A DNA stretch of 64,000 nt, taken from Natronohydrobacter thiooxidans (GTDB lineage: Bacteria; Pseudomonadota; Alphaproteobacteria; Rhodobacterales; Rhodobacteraceae). A program made the position numbers and the translations under genes. Location: contig NZ_MJAP01000033.1 of assembly GCF_001884735.1 (NCBI RefSeq), forward strand, positions 112,697 to 176,696, written 5' to 3'. Each line of letters opens with the position of its first letter. Position 1 is the stretch's first letter. Positions 16,197 to 24,932 of this stretch are shown piece after piece. The notes beneath the pieces are model-generated. The model did not search any database. It was not told the origin of the DNA and saw nothing but the letters and a program-made list of their open reading frames with translations.

Positions 16197-17705
16197 ATGG
16201 AGCGCAGATCGCGCGGAACGGTGATCCTTGTGGTGCTGATCGCGGCCACGGCGCTGGCCATGCTGCTTCCCGCGGCAGTGGGCTTTACGCTGCGCGAACA
16301 TGTGCTGGCCCGCGCCTTTCTCTATTCCGCGGCCCTGCTGGGTGGCTTGGCCGGACTGGTACATCTGGCCAATCGCGGTTCCCCGGCGCGTGGGGGGACG
16401 TTTTCGCATCCTTTCTATTATCTGACCGCCGCCTATCTGGTCCTGCCCGCACTGATGGCCATTCCGCTGACCGAAGCGGTGCCGGGGATGCGGTTCTTTC
16501 ATGCCTGGTTCGAGATGGTCTCGGCCTTTACCACAACCGGGGCCAGCCTGCTTGAAGGCGAGGTGACGCGCAGCCTGAACCTGTGGCGGGCGACGGTTGC
16601 CTGGGGCGGGGGATTGTTCCTGATGGTCTCGGCCATGGCGCTGCTGGCCCCCTTGCGGCTGGGCGGGTTCGAGCTTTACGGGGCGGCTGATTTGAGTGGA
16701 TCAGAGGCGAAGGGCTGGAGCTCGCCCCGCGAACCGACCCAGAGTGATGTCGGCGACCCTGACAAGAGCCTGCAGCGCATGGCCCAGCAGGTGGCGCTGA
16801 TCGCTCCGGTCTATCTGGGGGTGACGCTTGCTCTGTGGGTGGGGTTGTCGCTGGCCGGAAATCCGCCGGTCGTGGCGCTGATGCTCGCGATGTCGACCGT
16901 TTCCACATCAGGCATTGCGCCGGACGGGGCTCTGGGGGGGCTGGCGGCGGAAATCCTGATCGCCGCAGGGCTGCTCCTGGCGCTGAGCCGCAGTTTCTGG
17001 CCGGGGGCGCAGGTAATGCGGCATGGTGCCCATAATGCGCTGCGCAATGCGGAATTGTGGCTTGCCGCCGTGCTGCTGAGCGCGCTGGTGGCGCTGCTGG
17101 GGATGCGCGCGATGCTGGGGCCGCTGGACCCTGGCCTGGGCGCGCGACTGGGCGAACTGTGGGGGATCCTGTTCACCGGCCTGTCTTTTCTGACCACGAC
17201 CGGTTTTGTCAGCGAGGTCGGGCGTTCGGCGGAAGGGGCGTTTTTCGGCGCCGCCGGCGTGGTTCTGCTGGCGCTCGCGCTCTGCGGCGGGGGCGTTGCG
17301 ACCACGGCAGGCGGGATGAAACTGATGCGGGTTTTCGCGCTGATGTGGCAGGCGCGGCGCGAGATGGACAAGCTGGTCTATCCTGCCAGTGTTGGTGGTG
17401 ACGGCGCGCGGCTGCGCGATCTGCGTCGCGAAGGGGCGCATGCGGCATGGCTCTTCGTGATGATCTTCATCTTCTCGCTGACCGGGCTTACCGCCGCACT
17501 GACCCTGTCGGGTGTCACCATGGAAGATGGGATGATCTTCGCGACGGCCGCGCTGACGACGACGGGGCCGGTGGCGCAGATGACCGGACCCGAGCCTTTG
17601 ATCTGGGCCGCGCTCGGGGATGGGGCCAAGGCGGTTCTGGCCTTCGGGATGGTGCTGGGGCGGCTGGAACTCTTGCTCTTGCTGTCGGTTTTCTGGCGAC
17701 GCTGA
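16197..17705 (+). CDS. trkH: Trk potassium transporter membrane subunit (TrkH/TrkG)
   Basis: The 502-residue protein has about ten to twelve hydrophobic segments and the repeated pore-loop look of the TrkH/KtrB family. TTTGASLLEGE, STSGIAPDG, TTTGFVSE and TTTGPVAQMTGP are the four selectivity-filter segments, each with a conserved glycine. It moves K+ across the inner membrane with TrkA. I chose ATG 16197 because GGGAG precedes it at about 6 bases; ATG 16185 would add four residues. A longer frame overlapping trkA is not needed. Confidence 0.92.
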   Translation: MERRSRGTVILVVLIAATALAMLLPAAVGFTLREHVLARAFLYSAALLGGLAGLVHLANRGSPARGGTFSHPFYYLTAAYLVLPALMAIPLTEAVPGMRFFHAWFEMVSAFTTTGASLLEGEVTRSLNLWRATVAWGGGLFLMVSAMALLAPLRLGGFELYGAADLSGSEAKGWSSPREPTQSDVGDPDKSLQRMAQQVALIAPVYLGVTLALWVGLSLAGNPPVVALMLAMSTVSTSGIAPDGALGGLAAEILIAAGLLLALSRSFWPGAQVMRHGAHNALRNAELWLAAVLLSALVALLGMRAMLGPLDPGLGARLGELWGILFTGLSFLTTTGFVSEVGRSAEGAFFGAAGVVLLALALCGGGVATTAGGMKLMRVFALMWQARREMDKLVYPASVGGDGARLRDLRREGAHAAWLFVMIFIFSLTGLTAALTLSGVTMEDGMIFATAALTTTGPVAQMTGPEPLIWAALGDGAKAVLAFGMVLGRLELLLLLSVFWRR

Positions 17706-17873
17706 TTTTCGGCCAGCACATCACCCACACCCGGCCTTGACACAAAATTGCGCATGGTCGCGATTTATCGGTTTTCAGGGCTGGAAGTTTCGTTGAACCC
17801 GTTTCATACTGGATCAATAGGGAGAGTAGGCTTCCTGCGTAGATCAAACACGCCCTGACAAAAAGGCAAACGC

Positions 17874-18107
17874 ATGGCCAGTGACAAACAAAATCTGCAA
17901 GACGCATTTCTGAATCATGTTCGCAAGAACAAGGTTCCGGTAACGGTTTTCCTGATCAACGGGGTCAAGCTGCAGGGCGTGATCACCTGGTTTGACAACT
18001 TTTGCGTGTTGTTGCGCCGCGATGGCCAAAGCCAGCTTGTCTACAAGCATGCAATTTCCACGATCATGCCGGGCCAGCCGATTTCGCTCTATGAGGGTGA
18101 AAACTGA
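17874..18107 (+). CDS. hfq: RNA chaperone Hfq
   Basis: The 77-residue Sm-like protein forms a hexameric ring that pairs small RNAs with mRNAs. The Sm1 region ([29 protein letters not shown], split here as read) and the Sm2 motif YKHAIST are both intact. The short C-terminal tail is typical of alphaproteobacteria. AAAAGG precedes ATG 17874. The hfq-hflX order is widely conserved; the 168-base gap before it has a TTGACA at 17737 without a convincing -10. Confidence 0.97.
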   Translation: MASDKQNLQDAFLNHVRKNKVPVTVFLINGVKLQGVITWFDNFCVLLRRDGQSQLVYKHAISTIMPGQPISLYEGEN

Positions 18108-18137
18108 CCTTGCGCAGCCAGAAGCGACAAGGGGCAT

Positions 18138-19442
18138 ATGACGACTGAAACGCAGGCCGGGCCGACGCGCGCTCTGGTCATTCATCCTGATATCAAGGCG
18201 CAGCATCAACCGCGTGAGCCCGAGCTTGCTCTGGCCGAGGCGGTCGCGCTTGCGCATGCGCTGCCGGGGCTGGAGGTCGTGGACGCTCTGGTCGTGCGTC
18301 TGCCCAAGGCGCAACCCGGCATGCTGTTCGGCTCTGGCAAGGTCGAGGAACTGGCCGCGCTGATTGAGGAGGCCGAGGTGGCGCTGGTGCTGATCGACGG
18401 GCCGGTGACGCCGGTGCAGCAGCGCAATCTGGAACGCGCCTGGAATGTGAAGCTGCTGGACCGGACCGGGCTGATCCTGGAGATTTTTGCGGATCGCGCG
18501 CGGACCCGCGAAGGCGTGCTGCAGGTGGAACTGGCCGCGCTGAGCTATCAGCGCACGCGGTTGGTGCGCGCCTGGACCCATCTTGAGCGGCAGCGCGGCG
18601 GGCTTGGCTTTGTCGGCGGTCCGGGGGAAACCCAGATTGAGGCCGACCGTCGCGCCATTGATACGCAGATGGTGCGGCTGCGTCGGCAACTCTCGAAAGT
18701 TGTCAAGACGCGCGAATTGCACCGCGCGGCGCGGCGCAAGGTGCCGTTCCCGGTCGTGGCGCTGGTGGGCTATACCAATGCGGGCAAATCGACGCTGTTC
18801 AACCGTCTGACCGGGGCCGAGGTGCTGGCCAAGGACATGCTGTTTGCGACGCTTGACCCGACGATGCGCGCGGTCACGCTGCCCACCGGCAAGGATGTGA
18901 TCCTGTCCGACACGGTGGGGTTCATCTCGGATCTGCCGACCCAGCTTGTTGCGGCGTTTCGCGCGACGCTGGAAGAGGTGCTGGAAGCCGATCTGATCAT
19001 CCATGTCCGTGATATCGCCCATCCCGAAACCGAAGAGCAGGCGCGCAATGTGCGCAGTATTCTGGGCGATCTGGGCGTCGATGAGCAGCGCCCGCTGATC
19101 GAATTGTGGAACAAGGCCGATCTGTTGTCAGAGGTGCAGCAGACCGGGCTGGCCGCGCGTGCTTCGGGCAGCGAGGCCGTGTTTCTGGGATCCGCGGTCA
19201 CCGGGCAGGGGCTGGATGCGCTTTTTGCGGCGATGACGGCGCGTCTGGATGATGTGCGCCACAGTGACGAGGTGGTGCTCGATCACAGCGCGGGGCGGGC
19301 GCGGGCCTGGCTCTATGCGCAATCTGTGGTTGAGGCCGAGACGGTTGAAGAGGCGCAGACCCGGTTGCAGGTGAACTGGACCGCCCGACAGAAGCGCGCT
19401 TTTCGCGCGCTGCTGGGCGAGGTGCCTTCGGATACGGACTGA
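18138..19442 (+). CDS. hflX: Ribosome-associated GTPase HflX
   Basis: The 434-residue protein has the HflX N-terminal nucleotide-binding domain with GSGKVEEL, the glycine-rich linker ERQRGGLGFVGGPGETQIEADRR, and a GTPase domain. Its G motifs are G1 GYTNAGKST, G3 DTVGFISDLP and G4 NKAD. HflX binds the 50S subunit and splits or rescues stalled ribosomes, especially under heat stress. It lies 30 bases after hfq with AAGGGG before the ATG, so the pair is very likely one operon. Confidence 0.95.
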   Translation: MTTETQAGPTRALVIHPDIKAQHQPREPELALAEAVALAHALPGLEVVDALVVRLPKAQPGMLFGSGKVEELAALIEEAEVALVLIDGPVTPVQQRNLERAWNVKLLDRTGLILEIFADRARTREGVLQVELAALSYQRTRLVRAWTHLERQRGGLGFVGGPGETQIEADRRAIDTQMVRLRRQLSKVVKTRELHRAARRKVPFPVVALVGYTNAGKSTLFNRLTGAEVLAKDMLFATLDPTMRAVTLPTGKDVILSDTVGFISDLPTQLVAAFRATLEEVLEADLIIHVRDIAHPETEEQARNVRSILGDLGVDEQRPLIELWNKADLLSEVQQTGLAARASGSEAVFLGSAVTGQGLDALFAAMTARLDDVRHSDEVVLDHSAGRARAWLYAQSVVEAETVEEAQTRLQVNWTARQKRAFRALLGEVPSDTD

Positions 19443-19618
19443 ACCGCCCGGTGCGCGATGTGCCCGTATCAGGTATCTTCCCCAAAATCGCGTGAGTTCC
19501 GCGCCTTTCCGCTCAAGATATGGGGTTGTGTTACAAAGAGACATAATCTGTGAGTTGCATCCGGGCCGGGCTGGCCCCTATCTGCTAGCCAAACAGGCAG
19601 CAACGCACGAAGCAGATC

Positions 19619-20539
19619 ATGCAAACCACCATCGCTACTCAGTGCTCGATTTCGGGGACAGGGCTGCATAGCGGCAAGCCCGTGCGTATGCGCATGCGTC
19701 CGGCACCTGCGCATTCGGGCCTTGTGTTCCGGCGTACCGACCAGCCCAAGGCGCGCCGCGACATTCGTGTCAGCCCCGAGAACTGGATTGAGGCGAGCCT
19801 GTGCACGGTTCTTGCCAATGAATATGGCGTGCGTGTGACGACGATAGAGCATCTTCTGGCGGCGTTGCATGGCTGTGGTGTTCACAATGTGATCATTGAA
19901 CTCGACAGCGAGGAAGTGCCCATCCTGGATGGCAGCGCGGCGCCTTTCGTGCGCAAGATCCTGGCTGCCGGCATCAAATCGCTGGATGCGCCCTTGCAGG
20001 TGTTGCGCGTGCTGAAGGCCGTCGAGGTCGAGAAGGATGGCGCGCGCGCGCGCCTCAGCCCGGCCCCGCAGCTTGAACTGGCCTTCGAGATCGATTTCGC
20101 GGAACCGGCGATCGGGCATCAGCGGCGTCAGATGGCTATGTGCAACGGTGCCTTTCTGCGCGAGTTGAGCGACTGCCGCACCTTTTGCCTGCGCCGCGAT
20201 GTGGAGCGGATGCAGGCCGCCGGGCTGGCGCTGGGCGGCACGCTCGACAATGCGGTAGTGTTCCACGAGGGTGAGGTGCTCAGCCCCGGCGGGCTGCGGC
20301 GCGCGGATGAGCCTGTGCGCCACAAGATGCTGGATGCGATGGGCGACCTCTATGTCGCCGGTTTGCCGGTCCTTGGGCGCTATGATGGCGTGCGCGCCGG
20401 TCATGCCCTGACGGGACGTCTGTTGCAGGCGCTTTTTGCAGATCCTTCGGCCTATGAAATCGTCCCGGTGGAAGGAATGACCCGGAAGCGTCTTCCGGGC
20501 ACCGATATTTCCCTGTCCGACCTGTCACTTTCGGCCTGA
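19619..20539 (+). CDS. lpxC: UDP-3-O-acyl-N-acetylglucosamine deacetylase
   Basis: This is the committed, zinc-dependent step of lipid A synthesis. The 306-residue product has the usual length. Metal ligands and catalytic residues are in place: TIEHLLAALHGCGVHN with Glu77 and His78, and HKMLDAMGDL with His235 and Asp239. The presence of LpxC confirms a Gram-negative outer membrane with LPS. It is followed by bamD and recN on the same strand. The RBS is weak (GAAGCAG). The 176-base upstream gap probably holds its promoter, but no clear boxes were found. Confidence 0.95.
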   Translation: MQTTIATQCSISGTGLHSGKPVRMRMRPAPAHSGLVFRRTDQPKARRDIRVSPENWIEASLCTVLANEYGVRVTTIEHLLAALHGCGVHNVIIELDSEEVPILDGSAAPFVRKILAAGIKSLDAPLQVLRVLKAVEVEKDGARARLSPAPQLELAFEIDFAEPAIGHQRRQMAMCNGAFLRELSDCRTFCLRRDVERMQAAGLALGGTLDNAVVFHEGEVLSPGGLRRADEPVRHKMLDAMGDLYVAGLPVLGRYDGVRAGHALTGRLLQALFADPSAYEIVPVEGMTRKRLPGTDISLSDLSLSA

Positions 20540-20547
20540 CAGGCCGC
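20533..20547 (+). terminator. Small hairpin over the lpxC stop codon
   Basis: CGGCCT-GAC-AGGCCG is a 6-bp perfect stem containing the TGA stop of lpxC (20537-20539). No T tract follows. It may attenuate read-through into bamD. Confidence 0.3.
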
Positions 20548-20632
20548 TTCGGCCCATGTTCCCTGTTTTCGGCAAAAGGCGTTTTGCGCCCCGGTTTTTT
20601 CTGTGCTAACAGATCGGAAAGGCATTGATGCT

Positions 20633-21490
20633 ATGGGGTGGCAGGACATGATTTCGAAGGCTGGGATCCGGCATGCGGGCCTTGTCATAGGGGTGGTTGT
20701 CGCTCTGGGGGCCTGCAATCGCAACACTGGTCCCGACGAGTCGCTGGCCGCCTTCTCACCCGAGGAAATTTTCCAGCGCGGTGAATATGAGCTGGAGACC
20801 TCGCGCCGCAGTGCAAGCTCGCTGCGGTATTTTCAGGAGATCGAGCGTCTTTATCCCTATACCCAATGGTCGCGCCGGGCGCTGATCATGCAGGCCTATG
20901 CGCATCACCGCGCGCGGGAATACGAGGAAAGCCGTGCCGCGGCGCAGCGTTTCCTTGACACCTATCCCAATGACGAGGATGCGCCCTACGCTGCCTATCT
21001 GCTGGCGCTGTCCTTCTATGATCAGGTGGATGATATCGGTCGCGATCAGGGCGTGACCTTTCAGGCGCTCCAGCATCTGCGCCGCCTGATCGAGGATTAT
21101 CCCGACAGCGATTATTCCCGCTCGGCGATCCTGAAATTCGAGCTGGCCTTTGACCATCTGGCGGCCAAGGAGATGGAAATCGGGCGGTATTATCTAGGTC
21201 GGGGCAATTACAACGCTGCGATCAACCGCTTCCGCGTCGTGGTCGAGGATTTCCAGACCTCCACCCATACGCCCGAAGCGCTGCACCGGCTGGTCGAGTC
21301 CTATCTTTCGCTCGGGCTGCGCGATGAGGCGCAGACGGCGGCGGCGCTTCTGGGCTATAACTTCGAGGCCAATCCCTTCTATCAGGATACGTTCCGCCTG
21401 CTTTCCCGACAGGGGCTGCAGCCCGAGGCGCGTGGCGAAGGCTGGTTGCGCACGATTTATCGGCAGGCTGTGCGCGGTGACTGGATCTGA
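20633..21490 (+). CDS. bamD: Outer membrane protein assembly factor BamD (lipoprotein)
   Basis: The 285-residue product has an N-terminal signal peptide ending in a lipobox (ALGAC, Cys at about 28), so the mature protein is lipid-anchored to the outer membrane. TPR-like repeats follow: PEEIFQRGEYELETSRR, YTQWSRRALIMQAYAHHRAREYEESRAAAQRFLDTYP (read in pieces) and later IGRYYLGRGNYNAAINRF. These are the BamD/ComL signatures. It is an essential partner of BamA in inserting beta-barrel proteins. ATG 20633 follows GGAAAGG; ATG 20648 is a possible alternative. It sits between lpxC and recN as in related genomes. Confidence 0.92.
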   Translation: MGWQDMISKAGIRHAGLVIGVVVALGACNRNTGPDESLAAFSPEEIFQRGEYELETSRRSASSLRYFQEIERLYPYTQWSRRALIMQAYAHHRAREYEESRAAAQRFLDTYPNDEDAPYAAYLLALSFYDQVDDIGRDQGVTFQALQHLRRLIEDYPDSDYSRSAILKFELAFDHLAAKEMEIGRYYLGRGNYNAAINRFRVVVEDFQTSTHTPEALHRLVESYLSLGLRDEAQTAAALLGYNFEANPFYQDTFRLLSRQGLQPEARGEGWLRTIYRQAVRGDWI

Positions 21491-21518
21491 CCATGCTCAT
21501 GCGCGCGGGTGAGCAGTG

Positions 21519-23174
21519 ATGCTCCTGTCGCTGGACATTCGCGATGTGCTGATCATCGACCGGCTGGAACTGCGCTTCCGGCCCGGTCTGAATGTGCTGA
21601 CGGGCGAGACCGGGGCGGGAAAGTCGATCCTGCTGGATGCGTTGGGCTTTGTGCTGGGCTGGCGCGGGCGCGCGGATCTGGTGCGTCAGGGCGCAGATCA
21701 GGGCGAGGTGATCGCCGAATTCGCGCTTGTGCCCGATCACCCGGCGCAGGCGGTTTTGTCAGAGGCCGGATTTCCTGTCTCTGACACATTGCTGCTGCGC
21801 CGTGTGAACAGCCGTGACGGGCGCAAGACGGCATGGGTGAATGACCGTCGTGCGTCGGGTGAGTTACTGCGGGCCTTGTCGGAAGTTCTCGTCGAATTGC
21901 ATGGCCAGCAGGATGATCGTGGCTTGCTGAACCCGCGCGGGCACCGGTTGCTGCTGGACGCTTATGGCGTGGACGCAGCATTGCTGGAGCGTACCCGAGC
22001 CGCCTGGGGCGATCTGCGCGTGGCGCGCAAGGCGCATGCCGAGGAAATCGCCCGGCTGGAGGCGGCGCGCGCGGAAGAGGACTATCTGCGCCACGCGGTC
22101 AGCGAGCTGGACAAGCTGGCCCCGGAACCGGGCGAGGAAGAGGCGCTGGATTCGCGCCGCCGCAGGATGCAGGCCGCCGAGCGGTTGCGCGCGGATGTGG
22201 CGCGCGCCCATGCGGCGCTGTCTGAGGAAGGGGCCGAGCGCCTGCTGATTGATGCGACACGCTGGCTGGAAACGGCGGCAGAGGGGTTCGAGGGCGCGCT
22301 GGATGCGCCGCTGGAGGCGCTGGGCCGCGCGCTGGACGCGCTGGGCGAGGCGCAGCAGGGGGTCGAGGCCGCCGCCGAGACGCTGAATATCGCGCCGGGA
22401 GAACTGGAAACCGTCGAGGAGCGGCTTTTCGCGCTGCGCGGTCTGGCGCGCAAACATGGTTGCCTGCCCGATGATCTGGCGAGCCTCGCCGATGAGTTGC
22501 GGGCGCGGCTGACGCGTCTGGACAACGGGGCGCGGCTGCTGGCGGATCTGGCGCAGGCCGAGCGTCAGGCACAGGCGGCCTATGACACTTGTGCACAGGC
22601 GCTGACCGCCGCGCGGCAAGAGGCGGGCGCGAAGCTCGATGCCGAGATGGCGCAGGAACTTGCACCGCTGAAAATGGAGCGCGCCGCCTTCCGCACCGCG
22701 ATCACACCGGCAGAGTCAGGCCCGGAGGGCGCGGATGCCGTCAGTTTCGAGGTCGCGACCAATCCCGGCGCGCCGTCGGGCCCGTTGTCGCGCATTGCCT
22801 CGGGCGGGGAATTGTCGCGCTTTCTGCTGGCGCTCAAGGTCTGCCTCGCGCGGGGCGTGTCCGGCGTGACGATGATCTTTGACGAGATCGACCGCGGTGT
22901 GGGCGGGGCCACGGCGGATGCGGTGGGGCGCAGGCTGCACGCGCTGGCTCAGGGCGCGCAGGTGCTGGTGGTGACGCATTCGCCGCAGGTTGCAGCGCTT
23001 GGCCAACACCATTGGCGGGTCGAGAAACAGGTGGTGGATGAAAGCACATTCTCCCGTGTTGTGCCGCTTTCCGCCGATCAGCGCATTGAAGAGATTGCAA
23101 GAATGATCTCTGGTGATACCATTTCAGACGCGGCCCGTGCGGCGGCCAGCGATCTATTGGCGACTTGTCTGTGA
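21519..23174 (+). CDS. recN: DNA repair protein RecN
   Basis: The 551-residue SMC-like ATPase acts in double-strand-break repair. It has an N-terminal Walker A GETGAGKSI, a central coiled coil (about 150-370) rich in Ala, Arg and Glu, and a C-terminal half with the ABC-like signature SGGELSRFLLALK and Walker B VTMIFDEIDRGVGG. Length is normal. The start is ambiguous between GTG 21516 and the adjacent ATG 21519. It lies 28 bases after bamD, probably in the same transcript. Codon use matches neighbours. Confidence 0.95.
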   Translation: MLLSLDIRDVLIIDRLELRFRPGLNVLTGETGAGKSILLDALGFVLGWRGRADLVRQGADQGEVIAEFALVPDHPAQAVLSEAGFPVSDTLLLRRVNSRDGRKTAWVNDRRASGELLRALSEVLVELHGQQDDRGLLNPRGHRLLLDAYGVDAALLERTRAAWGDLRVARKAHAEEIARLEAARAEEDYLRHAVSELDKLAPEPGEEEALDSRRRRMQAAERLRADVARAHAALSEEGAERLLIDATRWLETAAEGFEGALDAPLEALGRALDALGEAQQGVEAAAETLNIAPGELETVEERLFALRGLARKHGCLPDDLASLADELRARLTRLDNGARLLADLAQAERQAQAAYDTCAQALTAARQEAGAKLDAEMAQELAPLKMERAAFRTAITPAESGPEGADAVSFEVATNPGAPSGPLSRIASGGELSRFLLALKVCLARGVSGVTMIFDEIDRGVGGATADAVGRRLHALAQGAQVLVVTHSPQVAALGQHHWRVEKQVVDESTFSRVVPLSADQRIEEIARMISGDTISDAARAAASDLLATCL

Positions 23175-23265
23175 CATGACGGAACCAGAACAGGTCACGC
23201 GCGTTTAGGGCGCAAGTATAAGAAGGCGCGTTGAAGCTGCGCCAGCAAAGAGGGAGGAAGCCGCG

Positions 23266-23655
23266 ATGCATGCTCTGGTGACGGGTCTTCGGCCGTGGCG
23301 GGTGGTGCCTGCCTTGTTGTCTGTGGTCCTTGTTGCGGGCTGCGCCATGGCGCCGCTTGGTCCTGCCGCGCGCCCCGCGCCATCAGCGCCCCCGGCGGCT
23401 GTCGGAACCGCGACCCCCGCCCCCGAGGCGATGACGCCGGACGCATCGGCATCCGGTGCCGAACAGGCCTGTATCGCAGCCGGGCGCGAGCGCGGTCTGG
23501 ATGTCATGGGCGTGGTCGGATCGCGTTCGGTCAACGGCACGAATGGCGAAGCCGCGCGCGATGTCATGCTGCGTGTCCGCAGGTCCGGTGCGGAAATCGA
23601 GGTGCGCTGCAACTATGTCACCGAGACCCGCATGGCGCGAATCATGCTGATCTGA
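23266..23655 (+). CDS. Small lipoprotein, function unknown
   Basis: The 129-residue protein has a signal peptide with lipobox LVAGC (Cys26). A Pro/Ala-rich linker (about 30-65) leads to a compact C-terminal domain (about 66-129) with two cysteines (EQACIAAG, EVRCNYV) that could form a disulfide. The domain EQACIAAGRERGLDVMGVVG...VRCNYV recalls small envelope domains found in Rhodobacterales, but I cannot name a family. GGGAGG precedes the ATG. It converges with the next gene, whose stop lies 4 bases away. Confidence 0.65.
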   Translation: MHALVTGLRPWRVVPALLSVVLVAGCAMAPLGPAARPAPSAPPAAVGTATPAPEAMTPDASASGAEQACIAAGRERGLDVMGVVGSRSVNGTNGEAARDVMLRVRRSGAEIEVRCNYVTETRMARIMLI

Positions 23656-23659
23656 CGGC

Positions 23660-23869
23660 TCAGCGTTTCTTGTCTTTCGAGGATTGGATGATCTTGCGGG
23701 CGGCCTGAGCGGCGGCGCGCAACTCTTCGGCAATCTCTTCCGCCTCGTCCGGGTCGAAATCCAGCGGCAGATCCAGCCCGTCGCCCGCGATATAGATGCG
23801 CACCATTCCCAGACTGGTCGGCCCGATCTGCAGATTGGCCGCGATTTCGCTTTCTGAATTGATTCCCAT
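23660..23869 (-). CDS. Small conserved protein, DUF6324-like
   Basis: The 69-residue acidic protein begins MGINSESEIAANLQIGP and has the segment DFDPDEAEEIAEELRAAAQAA, then a basic tail. I recognise it from memory as the DUF6324 family of Rhodobacterales; no function is known. AAGGGG lies 6 bases before ATG 23869, which is why I did not use the longer frame from 23929. It faces the lipoprotein gene tail-to-tail and has tRNA-His behind it. Confidence 0.65.
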   Translation of the reverse strand: MGINSESEIAANLQIGPTSLGMVRIYIAGDGLDLPLDFDPDEAEEIAEELRAAAQAARKIIQSSKDKKR

Positions 23870-23988
23870 GGCGGGCCCCTTGCTGGCGTGGTTGAACTCT
23901 TCTTCCCCGGTTACGGCGAAGCGGTGCAATATTCAAGCGTGCGGGCTCTTGCATTCATTTGCGCCGGGGGTTAAATCGCCCCTCAAGT

Positions 23989-24065
23989 GCCGCCTTAGCT
24001 CAGTTGGTTAGAGCGCTGGATTGTGGATCCAGAGGTCCCCCGTTCAAGCCGGGGAGGCGGTACCA
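23989..24065 (+). tRNA. tRNA-His (GTG anticodon)
   Basis: The cloverleaf folds fully: acceptor GCCGCCT/AGGCGGT, D arm GCTC/GAGC, anticodon stem CTGGA/TCCAG with loop TTGTGGA, T arm CCCCG/CGGGG with TTCAAGC, then A73 and encoded CCA. Anticodon GTG reads histidine codons. The base before position 1 is T, not G, the discriminator is A73 and pair 1-72 is G-T. So the normal G-1:C73 histidine identity pair is missing, a change reported for part of the alphaproteobacteria. Confidence 0.95.
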
Positions 24066-24146
24066 TTTTCCTCGGACATTCCGGCACTCTCTTGCCAAGG
24101 CAACCTTGCGGGCGTAACTGACAGCCTGATTTTCATCACAAGGTCC

Positions 24147-24773
24147 GTGCACCCCGTGCCTGTTCTGCCGCGACATGCTCTTCCCTATGCGCCCAAGGGC
24201 ACAAGAATCGGATTGTTTGGCGGGTCTTTCGATCCGGCGCATGACGGGCATGTGCATGTCACCCACCATGCGCTGCGCCGCTTGCGGCTGGATCAGATCT
24301 GGTGGCTGGTCACGCCCGGCAACCCGTTGAAAGCACATGGTCCGGCCCCGTTGGAGGCACGGCTTTCGCGCGCGCATGCGCTGATGCACCATCCACGCGT
24401 TCAGATCACGCCGGTCGAGGCACGACTCGGCACGCGCTACAGTGCCGATACGCTGACGGAGATAAAACGGCTCTATCCGGAGCGGCATTTTGTCTGGGTC
24501 ATGGGGGCCGACAATCTCGCAAGCTTTGATCGCTGGGAAAACTGGCGCGGCATCATGGCGCTGATGCCCGTCGCGGTCTTTGCGCGTCCGGGCCAGCAGC
24601 GTGCCGCGCTGGGATCACTCGCCGCGCGCCGATTTGCGGCGGCGCAACTGCCCGAGGCGCAGGCGGGACGGCTGGCGACACTGCCGCCCCCGGCATGGTG
24701 TTTCCTGCGTCTGCCCCTGCGCAACATCTCTTCCAGTCACCTGCGCGCGCGAGGGGACTGGGGCGGCATGTGA
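24147..24773 (+). CDS. nadD: Nicotinate-nucleotide adenylyltransferase
   Basis: The enzyme adenylates nicotinate mononucleotide in NAD synthesis. It has the nucleotidyltransferase motif GLFGGSFDPAHDGHVHV and the C-terminal ISSSHLRAR (an ISSTxIR variant), with FVWVMGADNLASFDRW between, all diagnostic of NadD. The start is uncertain: no in-frame ATG fits, GTG 24147 (208 residues) is close to AAGG, and GTG 24156 would be 3 residues shorter. The frame upstream of these overlaps tRNA-His and is not coding. In many alphaproteobacteria nadD lies near rsfS and obg; that is not the case here. Confidence 0.9.
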   Translation: MHPVPVLPRHALPYAPKGTRIGLFGGSFDPAHDGHVHVTHHALRRLRLDQIWWLVTPGNPLKAHGPAPLEARLSRAHALMHHPRVQITPVEARLGTRYSADTLTEIKRLYPERHFVWVMGADNLASFDRWENWRGIMALMPVAVFARPGQQRAALGSLAARRFAAAQLPEAQAGRLATLPPPAWCFLRLPLRNISSSHLRARGDWGGM

Positions 24774-24932
24774 TCTCAAAGCATTGATCACAGATGCGAA
24801 ACACAGTGTTGTTAGCCGCCCCCATGTTTGAAGTCCCTTGCCTGACCTGTGTCAAACGGAGTTAATATCCTGCATAAGACGGCGATGCGGCGCGATGGCC
24901 ATGCTGCTGCGCCAGGGACGGGGGCTTGGAAT

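Noticed and set aside
17737..17765. Promoter of hfq from TTGACA at 17737
   Set aside because: No acceptable -10 box at 16-18 bases; left as a mention in the hfq entry.
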